A stretch of 64,000 nt of DNA from Rhizobium sp. NLR16a (GTDB taxonomy: Bacteria > Pseudomonadota > Alphaproteobacteria > Rhizobiales > Rhizobiaceae): assembly GCF_017948245.1 (NCBI RefSeq), contig NZ_CP072865.1:2257501-2321500 (forward strand), in the 5' to 3' direction. The position numbers and the translations under genes are program-made. Under the pieces are notes generated by a model, which made no database searches, was not told the origin of the DNA, and saw nothing but the letters and a program-made list of their open reading frames with translations. This document shows positions 38,812 through 51,401 of this stretch, piece after piece. Positions within the stretch are counted from its first letter, which is position 1. The number at the start of each line of letters is the position of its first letter.

Positions 38812-40116
38812 TTATTCGTAGCGCAGGGCCTGCACCGGATCGAGCCTGGAGGCGCGCCATGCCGGGAAGATGGTGGCGATGAAGGAGAGGCTGAGCGCCA
38901 TGACGACCACCGAGATCGTTTCGCTGATATCCATCTCGGCCGGCAGCTGGCTGAGGAAATAGACCTGGGGATTGAAAATCACGGTGCCGGATATCCAGGA
39001 GAAGAACTGGCGGATGGATTCGATATTGACGCAGACGAGAACGCCGAGCAGCACACCGGCAAGAGTACCGACGATGCCGATCGCCGCCCCGGTCATGAAG
39101 AAGATGCGCATGATGGCGCCGGCGCTGGCGCCCATGGTGCGCAGGATGGCGATATCGCTGCCTTTGTCCTTCACCAGCATGATGAGGCCGGAGATGATGT
39201 TCAGCGCCGCCACCAGCACGATCAGCGTCAGGATCATGAACATGACGTTGCGCTCGACTTGCAGCGCCGAAAAGAAGGTCTGGTTGCGCTGGCGCCAGTC
39301 AGTGAGGTTGATCTGACGGCCTGCCGCTTCCTCCACTTTGGGCTTCAGAGCATCGATATCGTCGGGGTGATCGACGAAAAGCTCGATCGACTGCACCAGC
39401 CCCTCGGCATTGAAATAAAGCTGCGCCTCCTCGAGCGGCATGAAGATGATCGAGGAATCATATTCGGACATGCCGATCTCGAACAGCCCGGAGATCTTGT
39501 AGGACTTGACGCGCGGGCTGACGCCCATCGGCGTAATGTCACCATCCGGTGACGTCAGCGTAATCAGGTCGCCGACGCGCAGGCCGAGCTGGTCGGCCAT
39601 GCGGGTGCCGATCAACACGCCTTGGCCGGAAGCAAAACCCACCATGTCGCCCGGGTTAATATGCTCAGAAACCGCTTTGAGTTTGGTCAGATCTTCCGCG
39701 CGGACACCGCGCACCAGCGCACCGGTGCTGCCGCCAGCCTGGGCGGAGGCGAGCACCTGGCCTTCGACCAGCGGCAGCGCCATCTTGACGCCGGGCACGG
39801 CGGCGAGCCTGCTGGCGAGATCCGCATAATCAGTGAAAGGTCCGTCGACCGGCTGCACGATCATATGACCGTTGATGCCGAGGATGCGCGAGACGAGTTC
39901 GGTGCGAAAGCCGTTCATGACGGCCATGACGATGATCAGCGTCGCAACGCCGAGCATGATGCCGACGAAGGAGAAGCCGGCGATGACCGAGATGAAGGCC
40001 TCCTTGCGGCGGGCGCGCAGATAACGCCACGCCACGAGGCGCTCAAAGGTGGAAAATGGCTTGCCAGCCGGACCCAAGCCGGATTTTGAACTCCGGTCCA
40101 CTGCTGCCTCTGCCAT
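38812..40116 (-). CDS. lolC: Lipoprotein-releasing ABC transporter permease (LolC/E type)
   Basis: A 434-residue membrane subunit with one N-terminal and three C-terminal membrane segments around a large periplasmic domain (about 60-270). It carries [27 protein letters not shown] at the N-terminus (about 28-54) and ends [17 protein letters not shown]. In alphaproteobacteria one LolC/E-type protein often serves both roles, so this could be the sole permease. The gene lies between proS and lolD on the same strand. Confidence 0.92.
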   Translation of the reverse strand: MAEAAVDRSSKSGLGPAGKPFSTFERLVAWRYLRARRKEAFISVIAGFSFVGIMLGVATLIIVMAVMNGFRTELVSRILGINGHMIVQPVDGPFTDYADLASRLAAVPGVKMALPLVEGQVLASAQAGGSTGALVRGVRAEDLTKLKAVSEHINPGDMVGFASGQGVLIGTRMADQLGLRVGDLITLTSPDGDITPMGVSPRVKSYKISGLFEIGMSEYDSSIIFMPLEEAQLYFNAEGLVQSIELFVDHPDDIDALKPKVEEAAGRQINLTDWRQRNQTFFSALQVERNVMFMILTLIVLVAALNIISGLIMLVKDKGSDIAILRTMGASAGAIMRIFFMTGAAIGIVGTLAGVLLGVLVCVNIESIRQFFSWISGTVIFNPQVYFLSQLPAEMDISETISVVVMALSLSFIATIFPAWRASRLDPVQALRYE

Positions 40117-40131
40117 TTCGCCTCCGTTTCC

Positions 40132-41454
40132 TTAAGCCACGAACCTGTTGATCGCCGCTTCGATGGTCATCGTTTCACGGGCGCCGGTCTTGCGGTCCTT
40201 CACTTCGACCTCGCCGTTCGCGACCGCACGCGGCCCGGCGATGATCTGGACAGGTACGCCGATCAGGTCGGCCGTCGCGAATTTCGTGCCGGCCCGGTCG
40301 TCGGTATCGTCATAGAGCACATCCTTGCCGGCCTTTTTCAGCGCGGCGTAGATCAGCTCGCAAGTATCGTCGCAGGCCTCATCGCCCACCTTCATGTTGA
40401 TGACGACGACATCGAAGGGTGCGACCGATGCCGGCCAGATGATTCCGTTCTCATCATGCGATGCTTCGATGATGGCGGGAACAAGGCGTGTCGGACCGAT
40501 ACCGTAGGAACCCATGTGGACGAAATGTTCCTTGCCATCCGGTCCTTGCACTTTCGCGCCCATGGGCTCGGAATATTTCGTGCCAAAGTAAAAGATATGG
40601 CCAACCTCGATGCCGCGAGCGGAAAGGCGCTCGGCTTCGGGAACGGCGTTGAAGGCAGCCTCGTCGTGCATTTCCGAGGTGGCCGCATAGAGCGAGGTCC
40701 ACTTGTCGAAGATCGCCTTCAGGCCTTCGACGCTGTCGAAATCGGTGTTTTCGCCGGGAATATCGAAACCGACGAAGTCCTTATGGCAGAAGACCTCGGA
40801 TTCGCCGGTATCGGCGAGGATGATGAATTCATGGCTGAGATTGCCGCCAATCGGCCCGGTATCCGCGCGCATCGGGATGGCGCGAAGGCCAAGCCGATCG
40901 AATGTTCTGAGATAGGCGGCGAACATCTTATTATAGGAATGCTCCGCCCCTTCGCGCGTCAAATCGAAGGAATAAGCGTCCTTCATCATGAATTCGCGCG
41001 AGCGCATGGTGCCGAAGCGAGGCCGGATCTCGTCACGGAACTTCAGCTGGATGTGATAGAGATTGAGCGGCAGGTCCTTGTAGGATTTGACGGAGGAGCG
41101 GAAAATATCCGTCACCATCTCCTCGTTGGTGGGGCCGTAGAGCATCGGCCGGTCCTGGCGGTCCTTGATACGCAGCATCTCCTTGCCATAGGCATCATAA
41201 CGGCCGCTTTCCTGCCAGAGCTCGGCCGATTGCAGGGTCGGCATCGAAAGCTCGATAGCTCCGGCGCGGTTCTGCTCCTCACGGATAATGGCGTTGACCT
41301 TGTCTAGCACACGCTTGCCGAGCGGCAACCAGGAATAGATGCCCTGAGACTGCTGGCGGATCATGCCGGCGCGCAGCATTAACCGATGGGAGACGATTTC
41401 CGCCTCCTTGGGGTTTTCCTTAAGGATGGGCATGAAGTAGCGAGACAGACGCAT
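40132..41454 (-). CDS. proS: Prolyl-tRNA synthetase, short form
   Basis: Charges tRNA-Pro. At 440 residues it is the short class II form found in alphaproteobacteria, without the editing insertion domain of E. coli ProS. Class II motifs include the motif 1 region ([20 protein letters not shown]), motif 2 ([20 protein letters not shown]) and motif 3-like [11 protein letters not shown]. The anticodon-binding domain is C-terminal. It starts an apparent proS-lolC-lolD operon. Confidence 0.96.
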   Translation of the reverse strand: MRLSRYFMPILKENPKEAEIVSHRLMLRAGMIRQQSQGIYSWLPLGKRVLDKVNAIIREEQNRAGAIELSMPTLQSAELWQESGRYDAYGKEMLRIKDRQDRPMLYGPTNEEMVTDIFRSSVKSYKDLPLNLYHIQLKFRDEIRPRFGTMRSREFMMKDAYSFDLTREGAEHSYNKMFAAYLRTFDRLGLRAIPMRADTGPIGGNLSHEFIILADTGESEVFCHKDFVGFDIPGENTDFDSVEGLKAIFDKWTSLYAATSEMHDEAAFNAVPEAERLSARGIEVGHIFYFGTKYSEPMGAKVQGPDGKEHFVHMGSYGIGPTRLVPAIIEASHDENGIIWPASVAPFDVVVINMKVGDEACDDTCELIYAALKKAGKDVLYDDTDDRAGTKFATADLIGVPVQIIAGPRAVANGEVEVKDRKTGARETMTIEAAINRFVA

Positions 41455-41737
41455 GGCGATTCCGGAGCAGTTGAGATCCCGCTGGCGAGCGGAATCGAAG
41501 ATAGGTTGTGAATGTGGGAGCGTTCATAGCCGCTTCGCAGCGGGAAGGAAACCCGCAACTGCTGTCGGGCGCCTCCGGGACACGCTTGTTCGCACCCGCA
41601 AAATGAAAGGGCGTGAAAAAGTGCGTGTTTATAAGGACTTGAACGAAAATCTTGTCAACAGAAAAATTTTGCTGGCGTGTAGCAAAAATACAAAAAAAGC
41701 TAATGACAAAGCCCAATGTTTGGGCTAGTTTTAGCTC
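41455..41737. other. Divergent upstream region of proS with two dyads
   Basis: A non-coding, partly AT-rich stretch. It contains the dyad TTTTGCT-N7-AGCAAAA at 41667-41687 and a palindrome AGCCCAA-TGT-TTGGGCT at 41710-41726. Neither has a known family that I can name. They may be operators for proS on one strand or for the small RNA on the other. Confidence 0.35.
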
Positions 41738-41880
41738 ACAAAACAGGCAAGGAAGTTAATTCTTGCCATTTCGCGGTCAAGTCTTGGGAGGATCAGATCT
41801 TAGGCGCGCTCGTCGCAGCCCCGGCAACGGTTACAGATCACGCGATACTTAAAACAAGGCTTTTAGCCTTGTTTTTTTTT
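41738..41880 (+). ncRNA. Candidate plus-strand small RNA with intrinsic terminator
   Basis: No coding gene lies in front of a very strong terminator at 41853-41880 (stem AACAAGGC / GCCTTGTT, five-base loop, then nine T), so it should belong to a short transcript. A promoter with ATGACA (41703-41708), a 17-base spacer and TAGTTT (41726-41731) would start it at about 41738. Inside is a hairpin GGCAAG...CTTGCC at about 41746-41767 and then a single-stranded, purine-rich GTCTTGGGAGGATCAGATC. The arrangement fits an Hfq-type regulatory RNA. The family is not assigned. Confidence 0.55.
41853..41880 (+). terminator. Intrinsic terminator of the small RNA
   Basis: The stem AACAAGGC pairs with GCCTTGTT around a TTTTA loop and is followed by a T tract, continuing as GGTTTTT. 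It is oriented for plus-strand transcripts. Confidence 0.85.
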
Positions 41881-42032
41881 GGTTTTTCACCCTCTCCCCC
41901 CTTCAAACTCCAGACGGCTTCCGTAAGGTGAGCCCCTCATTCCGTTAGGCGAGCGCTCTGACGCGCCAGCATGACGCCAACTGGACTTCCATGATAAGAT
42001 TTGCATATGCTCAAAGTTTGAGCAAAGCTATT

Positions 42033-42308
42033 TCAATAGAAGCTAGGCCCGAGTTGTGGAAGGGCGTCAAATCCCCAGCCGAAATAAGTGTCGCAGACAT
42101 ACCAGATGCCATAGATCAGCGCTGAGATCAGCGTCGTCAGCGAAAAGACGAAGGCGGCGCGAAAGCGGGTGGGCGCACTTGGCACGGTGCCGAGCACGAC
42201 ATCGTCGTCTTCCGCCTGGGTGCGCAGGCCGATCGGCAGAACGGCGAACAGCGTCATCCACCAGATGATGAAATAGACGGCGAATCCCTGAAGGAAGGTC
42301 TGGAGCAT
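42033..42308 (-). CDS. DUF1467 family membrane protein
   Basis: A 91-residue protein from ATG 42308 (behind GGGAAAG). It has two membrane helices, about 3-24 (TFLQGFAVYFIIWWMTLFAV) and about 54-76, with the typical linker LPIGLRTQAEDDDVVLGTVP and tail ending LGPSFY. This matches DUF1467, an alphaproteobacterial family usually found in this neighbourhood near the nuo/rnj cluster and proS. The function is unknown. The longer frame upstream adds 22 unlikely residues. Confidence 0.8.
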   Translation of the reverse strand: MLQTFLQGFAVYFIIWWMTLFAVLPIGLRTQAEDDDVVLGTVPSAPTRFRAAFVFSLTTLISALIYGIWYVCDTYFGWGFDALPQLGPSFY

Positions 42309-42471
42309 TATCTTTCCCGGTGGTGTCTTGCCGACAGAACGCGTGAAGCGCGGTGCCGCTTGGAGCTGGCGCACTTATACGGCGGAATAGCGTCCAACTC
42401 AAAGCGAACGCAACATTTCGCCGTCTTCGGGTCACTCTGCCGCAGCGAAAACGAGTCCGATTGTATTTGCT

Positions 42472-42876
42472 TTAGGCCTGTTCGAGTTCGATCAGCGTGC
42501 CGAAGAAATCCTTGGGGTGCAGAAAGAGCACCGGCTTGCCATGCGCGCCGGTCTTCGGCTGGCCGTCGCCAAGCACCCGCGCGCCGGCGACGACCAGTCG
42601 GTCACGGGCGAGGATGATATCGTCCACCTCGTAACAGATATGATGCATGCCGCCGGACGGGTTCTTTTCGAGGAAAGTTGCGATCGGCGAGTCTTGCCCG
42701 AGCGGCTGCAGCAATTCGACCTTGGTGTTCGGCAATTCGACGAAGACGACGGTGACCCCGTGTTCCGGCAGAGGCTGCGGCTGCGATACGGCGGCCCCCA
42801 GCGTGTCGCGATAAGCGGCCGTCGCCGCTGCGAGGTCGCGAACGGCTATGGCGATATGGTTCACTCGGCCGAGCAT
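42472..42876 (-). CDS. mce: Methylmalonyl-CoA epimerase
   Basis: Interconverts the (2R) and (2S) forms of methylmalonyl-CoA in the propionate pathway. The 134-residue vicinal-oxygen-chelate protein starts MLGRVNHIAIAVRDL. Metal ligands of the family are visible as His in VNHIAIAV, His in GGMHHICYEVDD, and Glu in TLIELEQA. It sits two bases from the end of the RNase J gene. A partner mutase is not in the window. Confidence 0.9.
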   Translation of the reverse strand: MLGRVNHIAIAVRDLAAATAAYRDTLGAAVSQPQPLPEHGVTVVFVELPNTKVELLQPLGQDSPIATFLEKNPSGGMHHICYEVDDIILARDRLVVAGARVLGDGQPKTGAHGKPVLFLHPKDFFGTLIELEQA

Positions 42877-42878
42877 GG

Positions 42879-44549
42879 TCAGACCTTGGTGATGAAGGCG
42901 GTGACAAGGGGCTTTTTACCCCAGGCGTGATTTGCAGCTGCGCGGATGGCACGCCGCACGGCCTCCTGCAGCATGTCGATATCCTTGCGGCGGGCGCGCG
43001 GAATGCTTTCGATGGCGCTGATCGCCGCATCGTAGAGCGTATCTTCCATCTCCTCGCCTTCGTCATCATAAACCGGCAGGCCGATCGAGACGAGATCGGG
43101 ATCGCCGAGAATGTCATACCGCGCGTCGAGCAAGACGTTTACCGCGACATGGCCGACATAGGAGAGTTTCTTGCGCTCGCCGATACCCATTTCATCGAAA
43201 TCGCCGATCAGCAGGCCGTCCTTGTAGATCCGGCCATGCGGCGCTTCGCCGATCACCTCGACCGGACCTGGCGCCAGCCGCAGGATATCCCCGTTGCGCA
43301 CCCGCGGGACGATCGCAATGCCGGATTGCTCGGCAAGCTCCTTATGCGCCGTCAGATGCGTCGCCTCGCCATGCACCGGCACGACGATTTTCGGCCGGGT
43401 CCACTCATACATCCTCTGCAACTCGTTGCGGCGCGGATGGCCGGAGACGTGGACGAGCGCCTCGGTATCGGTGATGATATGTACGCCCTGCTCGACAAGG
43501 CCGTTCTTGATATCCTGGATCGCCTTCTCGTTGCCGGGAATGGCGCGCGAGGAAAAGACGACGATATCGCCTGCCGCAAAGGCCACGTTGCGCATCTCGT
43601 CGCGGGAGAGCTTGGCAAGGGCGGCCCGCGCCTCACCCTGGCTGCCAGTCAGGATGACGACGACCTTGTCGCGCGGAATGTAACCGTACTCCTCCTCGGA
43701 AATGAAAGGTTTGACCCCTTCCATCAGGCCGATATCACTAGCGACATCGACGACGCGCTTCAGCGAACTGCCGAGCAGCAGCACTTCGCGGCCGGCCGCC
43801 TCGGCAGCCTCGGCTACGGTGCGAATACGCCCGACATTCGACGAGAAGGTGGTGATCGCCACCCGGCCCTCGGCATCCTCGATGATCTTGCGCAGGCTTT
43901 CCGACACATCTTTCTCGGAGGGCGAAACACCGTCGCGCAGGGCGTTGGTGGAATCGCACATCAGCGCCAGCACGCCCTCGTCGCCAAGCTGGCGGAAGCG
44001 CGTCTCATCGGTCAGCGGCCCGAGCGAAGGCTCGTGGTCGATCTTCCAGTCGCCGGTGTGGATAACGTTGCCGGCCGGCGTGCGGATCATCAGCGACATC
44101 GGCTCGGGGATCGAGTGATTGACGGCCACACCTTCGATGCTGAAGGGGCCGACATTGATCGTGTCGCCTGCCTTGAACGGCGTCACCGGCACTTCGCCGA
44201 TCGTTGCCTTCTCGAAGTTGCGTTTGGCTTCGAGCAGACCCGATGTAAAGGCCGAGGCGAAAACCGGAACATTTAGGCCCGGCCAGAGGTCGGCAAGCGC
44301 CCCGTAATGGTCTTCATGGGCATGGGTAACGATAATCGCTTTGAGGTTCTTGCGCTCGCTGGCGAGGAAGCGGATATCGGGCAGAACGAGATCGACGCCC
44401 GGCAGGTCGGGTCCGGGGAAAGTGACGCCGCAGTCAACCATGATCCACTGGCGATGCTCGGGCGGGCCGTAGCCGTAAAGGGCAAGATTCATCCCGATCT
44501 CGCCGACGCCACCCAGAGGCAGGAATACCAATTCGTCCTGTTTCGCCAT
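42879..44549 (-). CDS. rnj: Ribonuclease J
   Basis: A metallo-beta-lactamase/beta-CASP ribonuclease, 556 residues, with both endonuclease and 5'-3' exonuclease activity. The zinc motif THAHEDHYGAL (about 76-86) and IHTGDWKIDHEP (about 164-175) are present, with the beta-CASP region (ITTFSSNVGRIRTVAEAAE) and the VSGHPRRNELQRM segment. Rhizobial RNase J matures 16S and 23S rRNA 5' ends and affects symbiosis genes. It is in the nuoN-birA-rnj-mce series. Confidence 0.92.
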   Translation of the reverse strand: MAKQDELVFLPLGGVGEIGMNLALYGYGPPEHRQWIMVDCGVTFPGPDLPGVDLVLPDIRFLASERKNLKAIIVTHAHEDHYGALADLWPGLNVPVFASAFTSGLLEAKRNFEKATIGEVPVTPFKAGDTINVGPFSIEGVAVNHSIPEPMSLMIRTPAGNVIHTGDWKIDHEPSLGPLTDETRFRQLGDEGVLALMCDSTNALRDGVSPSEKDVSESLRKIIEDAEGRVAITTFSSNVGRIRTVAEAAEAAGREVLLLGSSLKRVVDVASDIGLMEGVKPFISEEEYGYIPRDKVVVILTGSQGEARAALAKLSRDEMRNVAFAAGDIVVFSSRAIPGNEKAIQDIKNGLVEQGVHIITDTEALVHVSGHPRRNELQRMYEWTRPKIVVPVHGEATHLTAHKELAEQSGIAIVPRVRNGDILRLAPGPVEVIGEAPHGRIYKDGLLIGDFDEMGIGERKKLSYVGHVAVNVLLDARYDILGDPDLVSIGLPVYDDEGEEMEDTLYDAAISAIESIPRARRKDIDMLQEAVRRAIRAAANHAWGKKPLVTAFITKV

Positions 44550-44566
44550 AATTTTCGTTTTTTCCG

Positions 44567-45331
44567 CTATCCAAAAAACACATCACCCGCGGCAATAGAC
44601 ATGACCGTGCCAGCGCCGGTATCGAGCATCAACAAGCCATTATCATCAATCCCGGCGAATTGCCCGGAAATCGACCGGTCCGGTAAATTGACCGTGATAT
44701 TTTCCCCGACGCCGCAGGCGATGGCGCGCCAGCGCGCGGTGATCTCGGCAATGCCGCGGCCCTGATCCCATATTTCGAGCACATCCGCCGTCGCCGCGAA
44801 GAGATGGGCGAAGAGCTCCTCCGGCGACGCCGCGCTCGCATGCTCGCGCAGGCAGGTGACGGGATAGAGCGGATTGTCCGGCATGACCGAGACATTGATG
44901 CCGATGCCGACGATCAGCGCATAGCGGCCGTCCGGCAGCCTTTCGCCTTCGATCAGGATGCCGCAGGTCTTCTTTCTGCCGATGAGGACATCGTTCGGCC
45001 ATTTGACCTCGAGCGGCTCGGCGCCCAGCGGCAGCACCCGGCGGATCGCCTGGTGAACGGCAACGGCGATTGCCAGCGGCAGCGAGCCGAGGCGCTCCAT
45101 CGGCGCCGGGTCGATCAGCAGAAGAGAGGCGTAGAGATTGCCGCGTTCGGAAACCCAGAGCCTGCCGCGACGGCCGCGGCCGCCCGTCTGCCTCTCGGCC
45201 GTCACCCAGAGATTGCCGGGATCCCCCGCCCGGGCTCGGGCGAGGCATTCGCTGTTGGTGGACGATGTTTCCGACAGAGCCTCATGCCTGATATCGCCGA
45301 GCGATATCCGGCGCCGTCCGTCGGAGGCCAT
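44567..45331 (-). CDS. birA: Biotin-[acetyl-CoA-carboxylase] ligase
   Basis: Attaches biotin to the carrier subunit of acetyl-CoA carboxylase and related enzymes. The 254-residue protein has GGRGRRGRLWVSERGNLYAS (biotin-adenylate binding) and VKWPNDVLIGRKKTCGILIE with the catalytic Lys region. There is no N-terminal helix-turn-helix, so it is a ligase only and not a repressor. It overlaps the end of nuoN by one base (TGATG), the start of a post-nuo series birA-rnj-mce. Confidence 0.92.
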   Translation of the reverse strand: MASDGRRRISLGDIRHEALSETSSTNSECLARARAGDPGNLWVTAERQTGGRGRRGRLWVSERGNLYASLLLIDPAPMERLGSLPLAIAVAVHQAIRRVLPLGAEPLEVKWPNDVLIGRKKTCGILIEGERLPDGRYALIVGIGINVSVMPDNPLYPVTCLREHASAASPEELFAHLFAATADVLEIWDQGRGIAEITARWRAIACGVGENITVNLPDRSISGQFAGIDDNGLLMLDTGAGTVMSIAAGDVFFG

Positions 45332-46776
45332 CAGAAGAGCGTCGCGGCGGCAAGCTCTGCCGCGCCGCCGATCGGGCCGCCGATGAGGACATAAGCGGTG
45401 ACGAAGAGACCGGAGAGACCGAAGACCAGCCGCAGGGCGCCGGAGACACGGGCGAATTCGCCGGTCGCTTCATCGAACCACATCAGCTTGATGACGCGCA
45501 GATAATAATAGGCGCCGACGACCGAGGCGAGAACGCCGATGATGGCGAGCGCATAAAGCTTGGCTTCGATGGCGGCGACGAAAACGAAGTACTTGGCGAA
45601 GAAGCCTGCCAGCGGCGGGATGCCGGCGAGCGAGAACATCAGCGCCGTCAGCACGACGGCCATGAACGGGTTTGTCGTGGAGAGGCCGGCGAGATCGTCG
45701 ACGTTTTCGACGACGGTGCCGTCCTTGCGGCGCATCGACATGATGATTGCAAAGGTGCCGAGCGTCATGATCATGTAAATGACCATGTAAAGCATGACGC
45801 CGGAAACACCGGTCTGATTGCCGGCAGCTAGGCCGACCAACGCATAACCCATGTGGCCGATCGAAGAATAGGCCATCAGCCGCTTGATGTTCTTCTGACC
45901 GATCGCGGCAAAGGAGCCGAGCAGCATCGAGGCGATCGAGATGAAGACGACGACCTGCTGCCAGTCGGCCAGAACCGGCTGGAAGGCGGTGATGACCATG
46001 CGTGTCATCATCGCCATGGCGGCAACCTTGGGGGCTGCGGCAAGGAAGGCGGTGACCGGCGTCGGCGCGCCTTCATAAACATCCGGCGTCCACATGTGGA
46101 ACGGAACGGCCGAGATCTTGAAGGCGATGCCGGCGAGGATGAAGACCAGGCCGAAGATGAGGCCGAGCGACCGTGCGCCCTCGACGGACAGCGCCTGGGC
46201 AATTTCGGCGAAATGGGTGTGACCGGTGAAGCCATAGACCAGCGACATGCCGTAGAGCAGCATGCCGGATGACAGTGCGCCGAGCACGAAATATTTGAGA
46301 CCGGCCTCGGTCGACTTCAGGCTGTCGCGGTTGATCGCGGCGACGACATAAAGCGCCAGCGACTGCAGTTCCAGCGCAAGATAGAGCGAGATCAGGTCGT
46401 TGGCCGAGATCATCAGCAGGATGCCGAGAGTCGCCAGCAGCAGGAGAACCGGGAACTCGAACTTGTCGAGCTGATTTTCGCGGGCATGCCCCATCGTCAT
46501 GAACAGAGCGACCAGCGAACCGAGGAGCGCCACCAGCTTCATGAAGCGCGAGAAGCCGTCGGCCATGTAGACGCCGCCGAAGGCGAGGCCTTCCGCCGGC
46601 ACGAAGAGCAGCCACAGACCGGATGCGAGCAGCAGCACGATGGCGAGGCCGGTGACGACAAGGCCCGACCGCTCGCCTGAGAAGACGCCGACCATCAACA
46701 GGACCAGGGCGCCGACCGCGAGGATGAGCTCCGGCGCGGAAAGATGCAGACTGAGGAGAATTGTTTCAGCGGTCAT
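45331..46776 (-). CDS. nuoN: NADH-quinone oxidoreductase subunit N
   Basis: One of the three antiporter-like proton channel subunits in the membrane arm of complex I. The 481 residues have about 14 membrane segments, with the Lys residues and loops typical of the family (for example [16 protein letters not shown] and a conserved [16 protein letters not shown]). It is the last nuo gene and overlaps birA by one base. The spacing to nuoM is 18 bases. Confidence 0.96.
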   Translation of the reverse strand: MTAETILLSLHLSAPELILAVGALVLLMVGVFSGERSGLVVTGLAIVLLLASGLWLLFVPAEGLAFGGVYMADGFSRFMKLVALLGSLVALFMTMGHARENQLDKFEFPVLLLLATLGILLMISANDLISLYLALELQSLALYVVAAINRDSLKSTEAGLKYFVLGALSSGMLLYGMSLVYGFTGHTHFAEIAQALSVEGARSLGLIFGLVFILAGIAFKISAVPFHMWTPDVYEGAPTPVTAFLAAAPKVAAMAMMTRMVITAFQPVLADWQQVVVFISIASMLLGSFAAIGQKNIKRLMAYSSIGHMGYALVGLAAGNQTGVSGVMLYMVIYMIMTLGTFAIIMSMRRKDGTVVENVDDLAGLSTTNPFMAVVLTALMFSLAGIPPLAGFFAKYFVFVAAIEAKLYALAIIGVLASVVGAYYYLRVIKLMWFDEATGEFARVSGALRLVFGLSGLFVTAYVLIGGPIGGAAELAAATLF

Positions 46777-46794
46777 GTCCGATAAGTCCCGTCA

Positions 46795-48305
46795 TCATTT
46801 CATAGACAGCGCAACGTTCTGCGCTGCGTGCACGGCGGCCGTGTAGTTGTTGACCAGCAGATCCACCGAGGCGGCCGTCGCATCGAAGACCGGAGCCGGA
46901 TAAACGCCGAAGAAGATGGTCAGCGCGACCAGCGGATAAAGGATCAGCTGTTCGCGTCTGGAAAGATCGAGCAGCGCCTTCAGCTTTTCCTTCTCCAGCG
47001 CGCCGAAAATTACCCGGCGATAGAGCCAGAGCGCATAGGCGGCCGAGAGAATGACGCCGGTGGCGGCAAAGAGCGCGACCCAGGTGTTGACCCGGAAGAC
47101 GCCGATCAGCGTCAGGAATTCGCCGATGAAGCCAGACGTGCCGGGAAGCCCGACATTGGCCATGGTGAAGACCATCATCGCCACGGCATATTTCGGCATG
47201 TTGTTGACGAGGCCGCCATAGGCGTTGATCTCGCGGGTATGGGTACGGTCGTAGACGACGCCGACGCAGAGGAAGAGCGCGCCGGAGACGATGCCGTGCG
47301 ACAGCATCTGGAAGATCGACCCCTGAACACCCTGCATGTTGGCGGCGAAGATGCCCATGGTCACGTAGCCCATATGCGCCACGGAGGAATAGGCGATCAG
47401 TTTCTTCATGTCGTCCTGCATCATCGCTACCAGCGAGGTGTAGATGATGGCGATGACCGACATGGCGAAGACGAGCGGCGCAAAATAATCGGACGCGACC
47501 GGGAACATGCCGAGCGAGAAGCGGATGAGACCGTAGCCGCCGAGCTTCAGGAGCACGCCGGCAAGGATCACCGAGCCTGCCGTCGGCGCCTGAACGTGCG
47601 CATCCGGAAGCCAGGTATGAACGGGCCACATCGGCATCTTCACTGCGAAAGAGGCAAAGAAGGCAAGCCAGAGCCAGGTCTGCAGCGCCGGCGGGAACTT
47701 GTAGGCGAGCAGCGCGGTGATGTCGGTCGTGCCGGCCTGCCAGTACATCGCCATGATGGCGAGCAGCATCAGCACCGAGCCGAGCAGCGTATAGAGGAAG
47801 AACTTGTAGCTCGCATAGACGCGATCCTTGCCGCCCCAGACTCCGATGATCAGGAACATCGGGATCAGGCCCGCCTCGAAGAAGACGTAGAAGAGCACGA
47901 TATCGAGCGAGACGAAAACGCCGACCATCATCGTTTCGAGGATGAGGAAGGCGATCATGTATTCCTTCAGGCGCCTCTCGATCGAGAGCCAGCTCGCCAG
48001 CACGCAGAAGGGCATGAGGAAGGTCGTCAGGATGACGAACAGCATAGAGATGCCGTCGACGCCGACGTGGTAGCCAATGCCGGTGCCGAGCCAGTCATGC
48101 TTCTCGACCATCTGAAAGCCTGGATTGGCATTGTCGAAGCCGATCCAGATGACGAGCGAGACGATGAAGGTGAAGACGGTGGTGATCAGCGATATCCCCA
48201 GCACGTTTCTCCGGCCGCTTTCGCTGTCGCCATTCATCAAGAGCAGGAGCACCACGCCGGCGAGCGGCAGGAAGGTGACCGTTGAAAGAATAGGCCAATC
48301 GGTCA

Positions 48306-48306
<1 letters not shown>
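46795..48306 (-). CDS. nuoM: NADH-quinone oxidoreductase subunit M
   Basis: An antiporter-like membrane subunit of 503 residues. It contains the conserved helix-breaking segments [20 protein letters not shown] and [18 protein letters not shown] and a Glu in a helix before the broken helix. It starts one base inside the stop of nuoL, so translation is coupled. Length is normal. Confidence 0.96.
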
Positions 48307-50306
<2,000 letters not shown>

Positions 50307-50313
50307 GAGCCAC

Positions 50314-50622
50314 TCAGCCCTTCATCATATTGACGTCTTCGACCGCGATCGAGCCGCGGTTGCGGTAGAAGACAACGAGAATTGCAAGACCGATCGCCGC
50401 TTCGGCAGCCGCGACCGTCAGAATGAACAGCGCGAAGACCTGGCCGACAATGTCGTTCAGGAAGGAAGAGAAGGCGACCATGTTGATGTTGACGGCAAGC
50501 AGGATCAGTTCGACCGACATCAGGATGACGATGACGTTCTTCCGGTTCAGGAAGATGCCGAAGACGCCGAGCGTGAAGAGGATGGCGCTGACCGTCAGGT
50601 AGTGGGAAAGACCGATGACCAT
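50314..50622 (-). CDS. nuoK: NADH-quinone oxidoreductase subunit K
   Basis: A 102-residue protein with three membrane segments. The conserved Glu residues of the proton path lie in [17 protein letters not shown] (about 30-46) and [20 protein letters not shown] (about 66-85). It follows nuoJ with 23 bases between them and is 7 bases before nuoL. Confidence 0.96.
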   Translation of the reverse strand: MVIGLSHYLTVSAILFTLGVFGIFLNRKNVIVILMSVELILLAVNINMVAFSSFLNDIVGQVFALFILTVAAAEAAIGLAILVVFYRNRGSIAVEDVNMMKG

Positions 50623-50645
50623 GTTCTTTGTTCCTTGACCTGCCT

Positions 50646-51260
50646 TTAGACGCCCTGCCCCGGCTTGACCGTAACCACGTCGACGGCGGTGGCGGGCGTG
50701 CGGGCAACCTGCCTGGAAATATTCTGCCGCTTGATGTTGGTGCGATGCCTCAGCGTCAGCACGATCGCGCCGATCATGGCGACCAGCAGCACCAGGCCGG
50801 CAATCTGGAAGAAATAGACGTAGTTGGTGTAAAGCACGTCGCCGAGAGCGGCCGTATTGGTGCGCTCGGTCAGTGCCGGGATCGGCATGGCGACTGATTT
50901 GGCGATCTCAGGCGAGATGACGCTGCCGCCGATGACGACGATCAGTTCGGCCGCCAGGATGATCCCGATCAATCCGCCGATCGGCGCATATTCGAGCACG
51001 CCTGCCCTCAATTCGGTGAAGTCGATGTCGAGCATCATCACTACGAAGAGGAAGAGGACGGCGACGGCGCCGACATAGACGACGAGCAGGATCATCGCCA
51101 GGAACTCGGCGCCGAGCAGCAGGAACAGGCCGGCCGCGTTGAAGAACACCAGGATCAGAAACAAAACCGAGTGAACCGGGTTCTTCGCCCAGATGACCAT
51201 GAACGCCGACGCCACCGCGACAAAGGCGAAAAGATAGAAAAATAGAGCCTGCAGACCCAT
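50646..51260 (-). CDS. nuoJ: NADH-quinone oxidoreductase subunit J
   Basis: A 204-residue protein with five membrane segments beginning [20 protein letters not shown]. It holds the pi-bulge helix ([19 protein letters not shown]) near the quinone chamber. From the start at 51260 it has the usual length; an upstream frame to 51401 would add 47 unlikely residues from the nuoI-nuoJ gap. Confidence 0.95.
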   Translation of the reverse strand: MGLQALFFYLFAFVAVASAFMVIWAKNPVHSVLFLILVFFNAAGLFLLLGAEFLAMILLVVYVGAVAVLFLFVVMMLDIDFTELRAGVLEYAPIGGLIGIILAAELIVVIGGSVISPEIAKSVAMPIPALTERTNTAALGDVLYTNYVYFFQIAGLVLLVAMIGAIVLTLRHRTNIKRQNISRQVARTPATAVDVVTVKPGQGV

Positions 51261-51401
51261 GTTGGTGCCTTTTTCATCTTCCCCCGGGCAGCCGGGAATT
51301 TTCCCTGCCCGATGGAGCTTCGCGGCACTCGCCGGCAAAGCTCCTGTGCATATTGACCGTGACAGGAGCGAGCAGCTCCACCGCGGCGTTTCAGATCTCA
51401 A

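Noticed and set aside
46828..48285. 485-codon plus-strand frame antisense to nuoM
   Set aside because: Shadow of nuoM; charged composition typical of the antisense of membrane protein codons.
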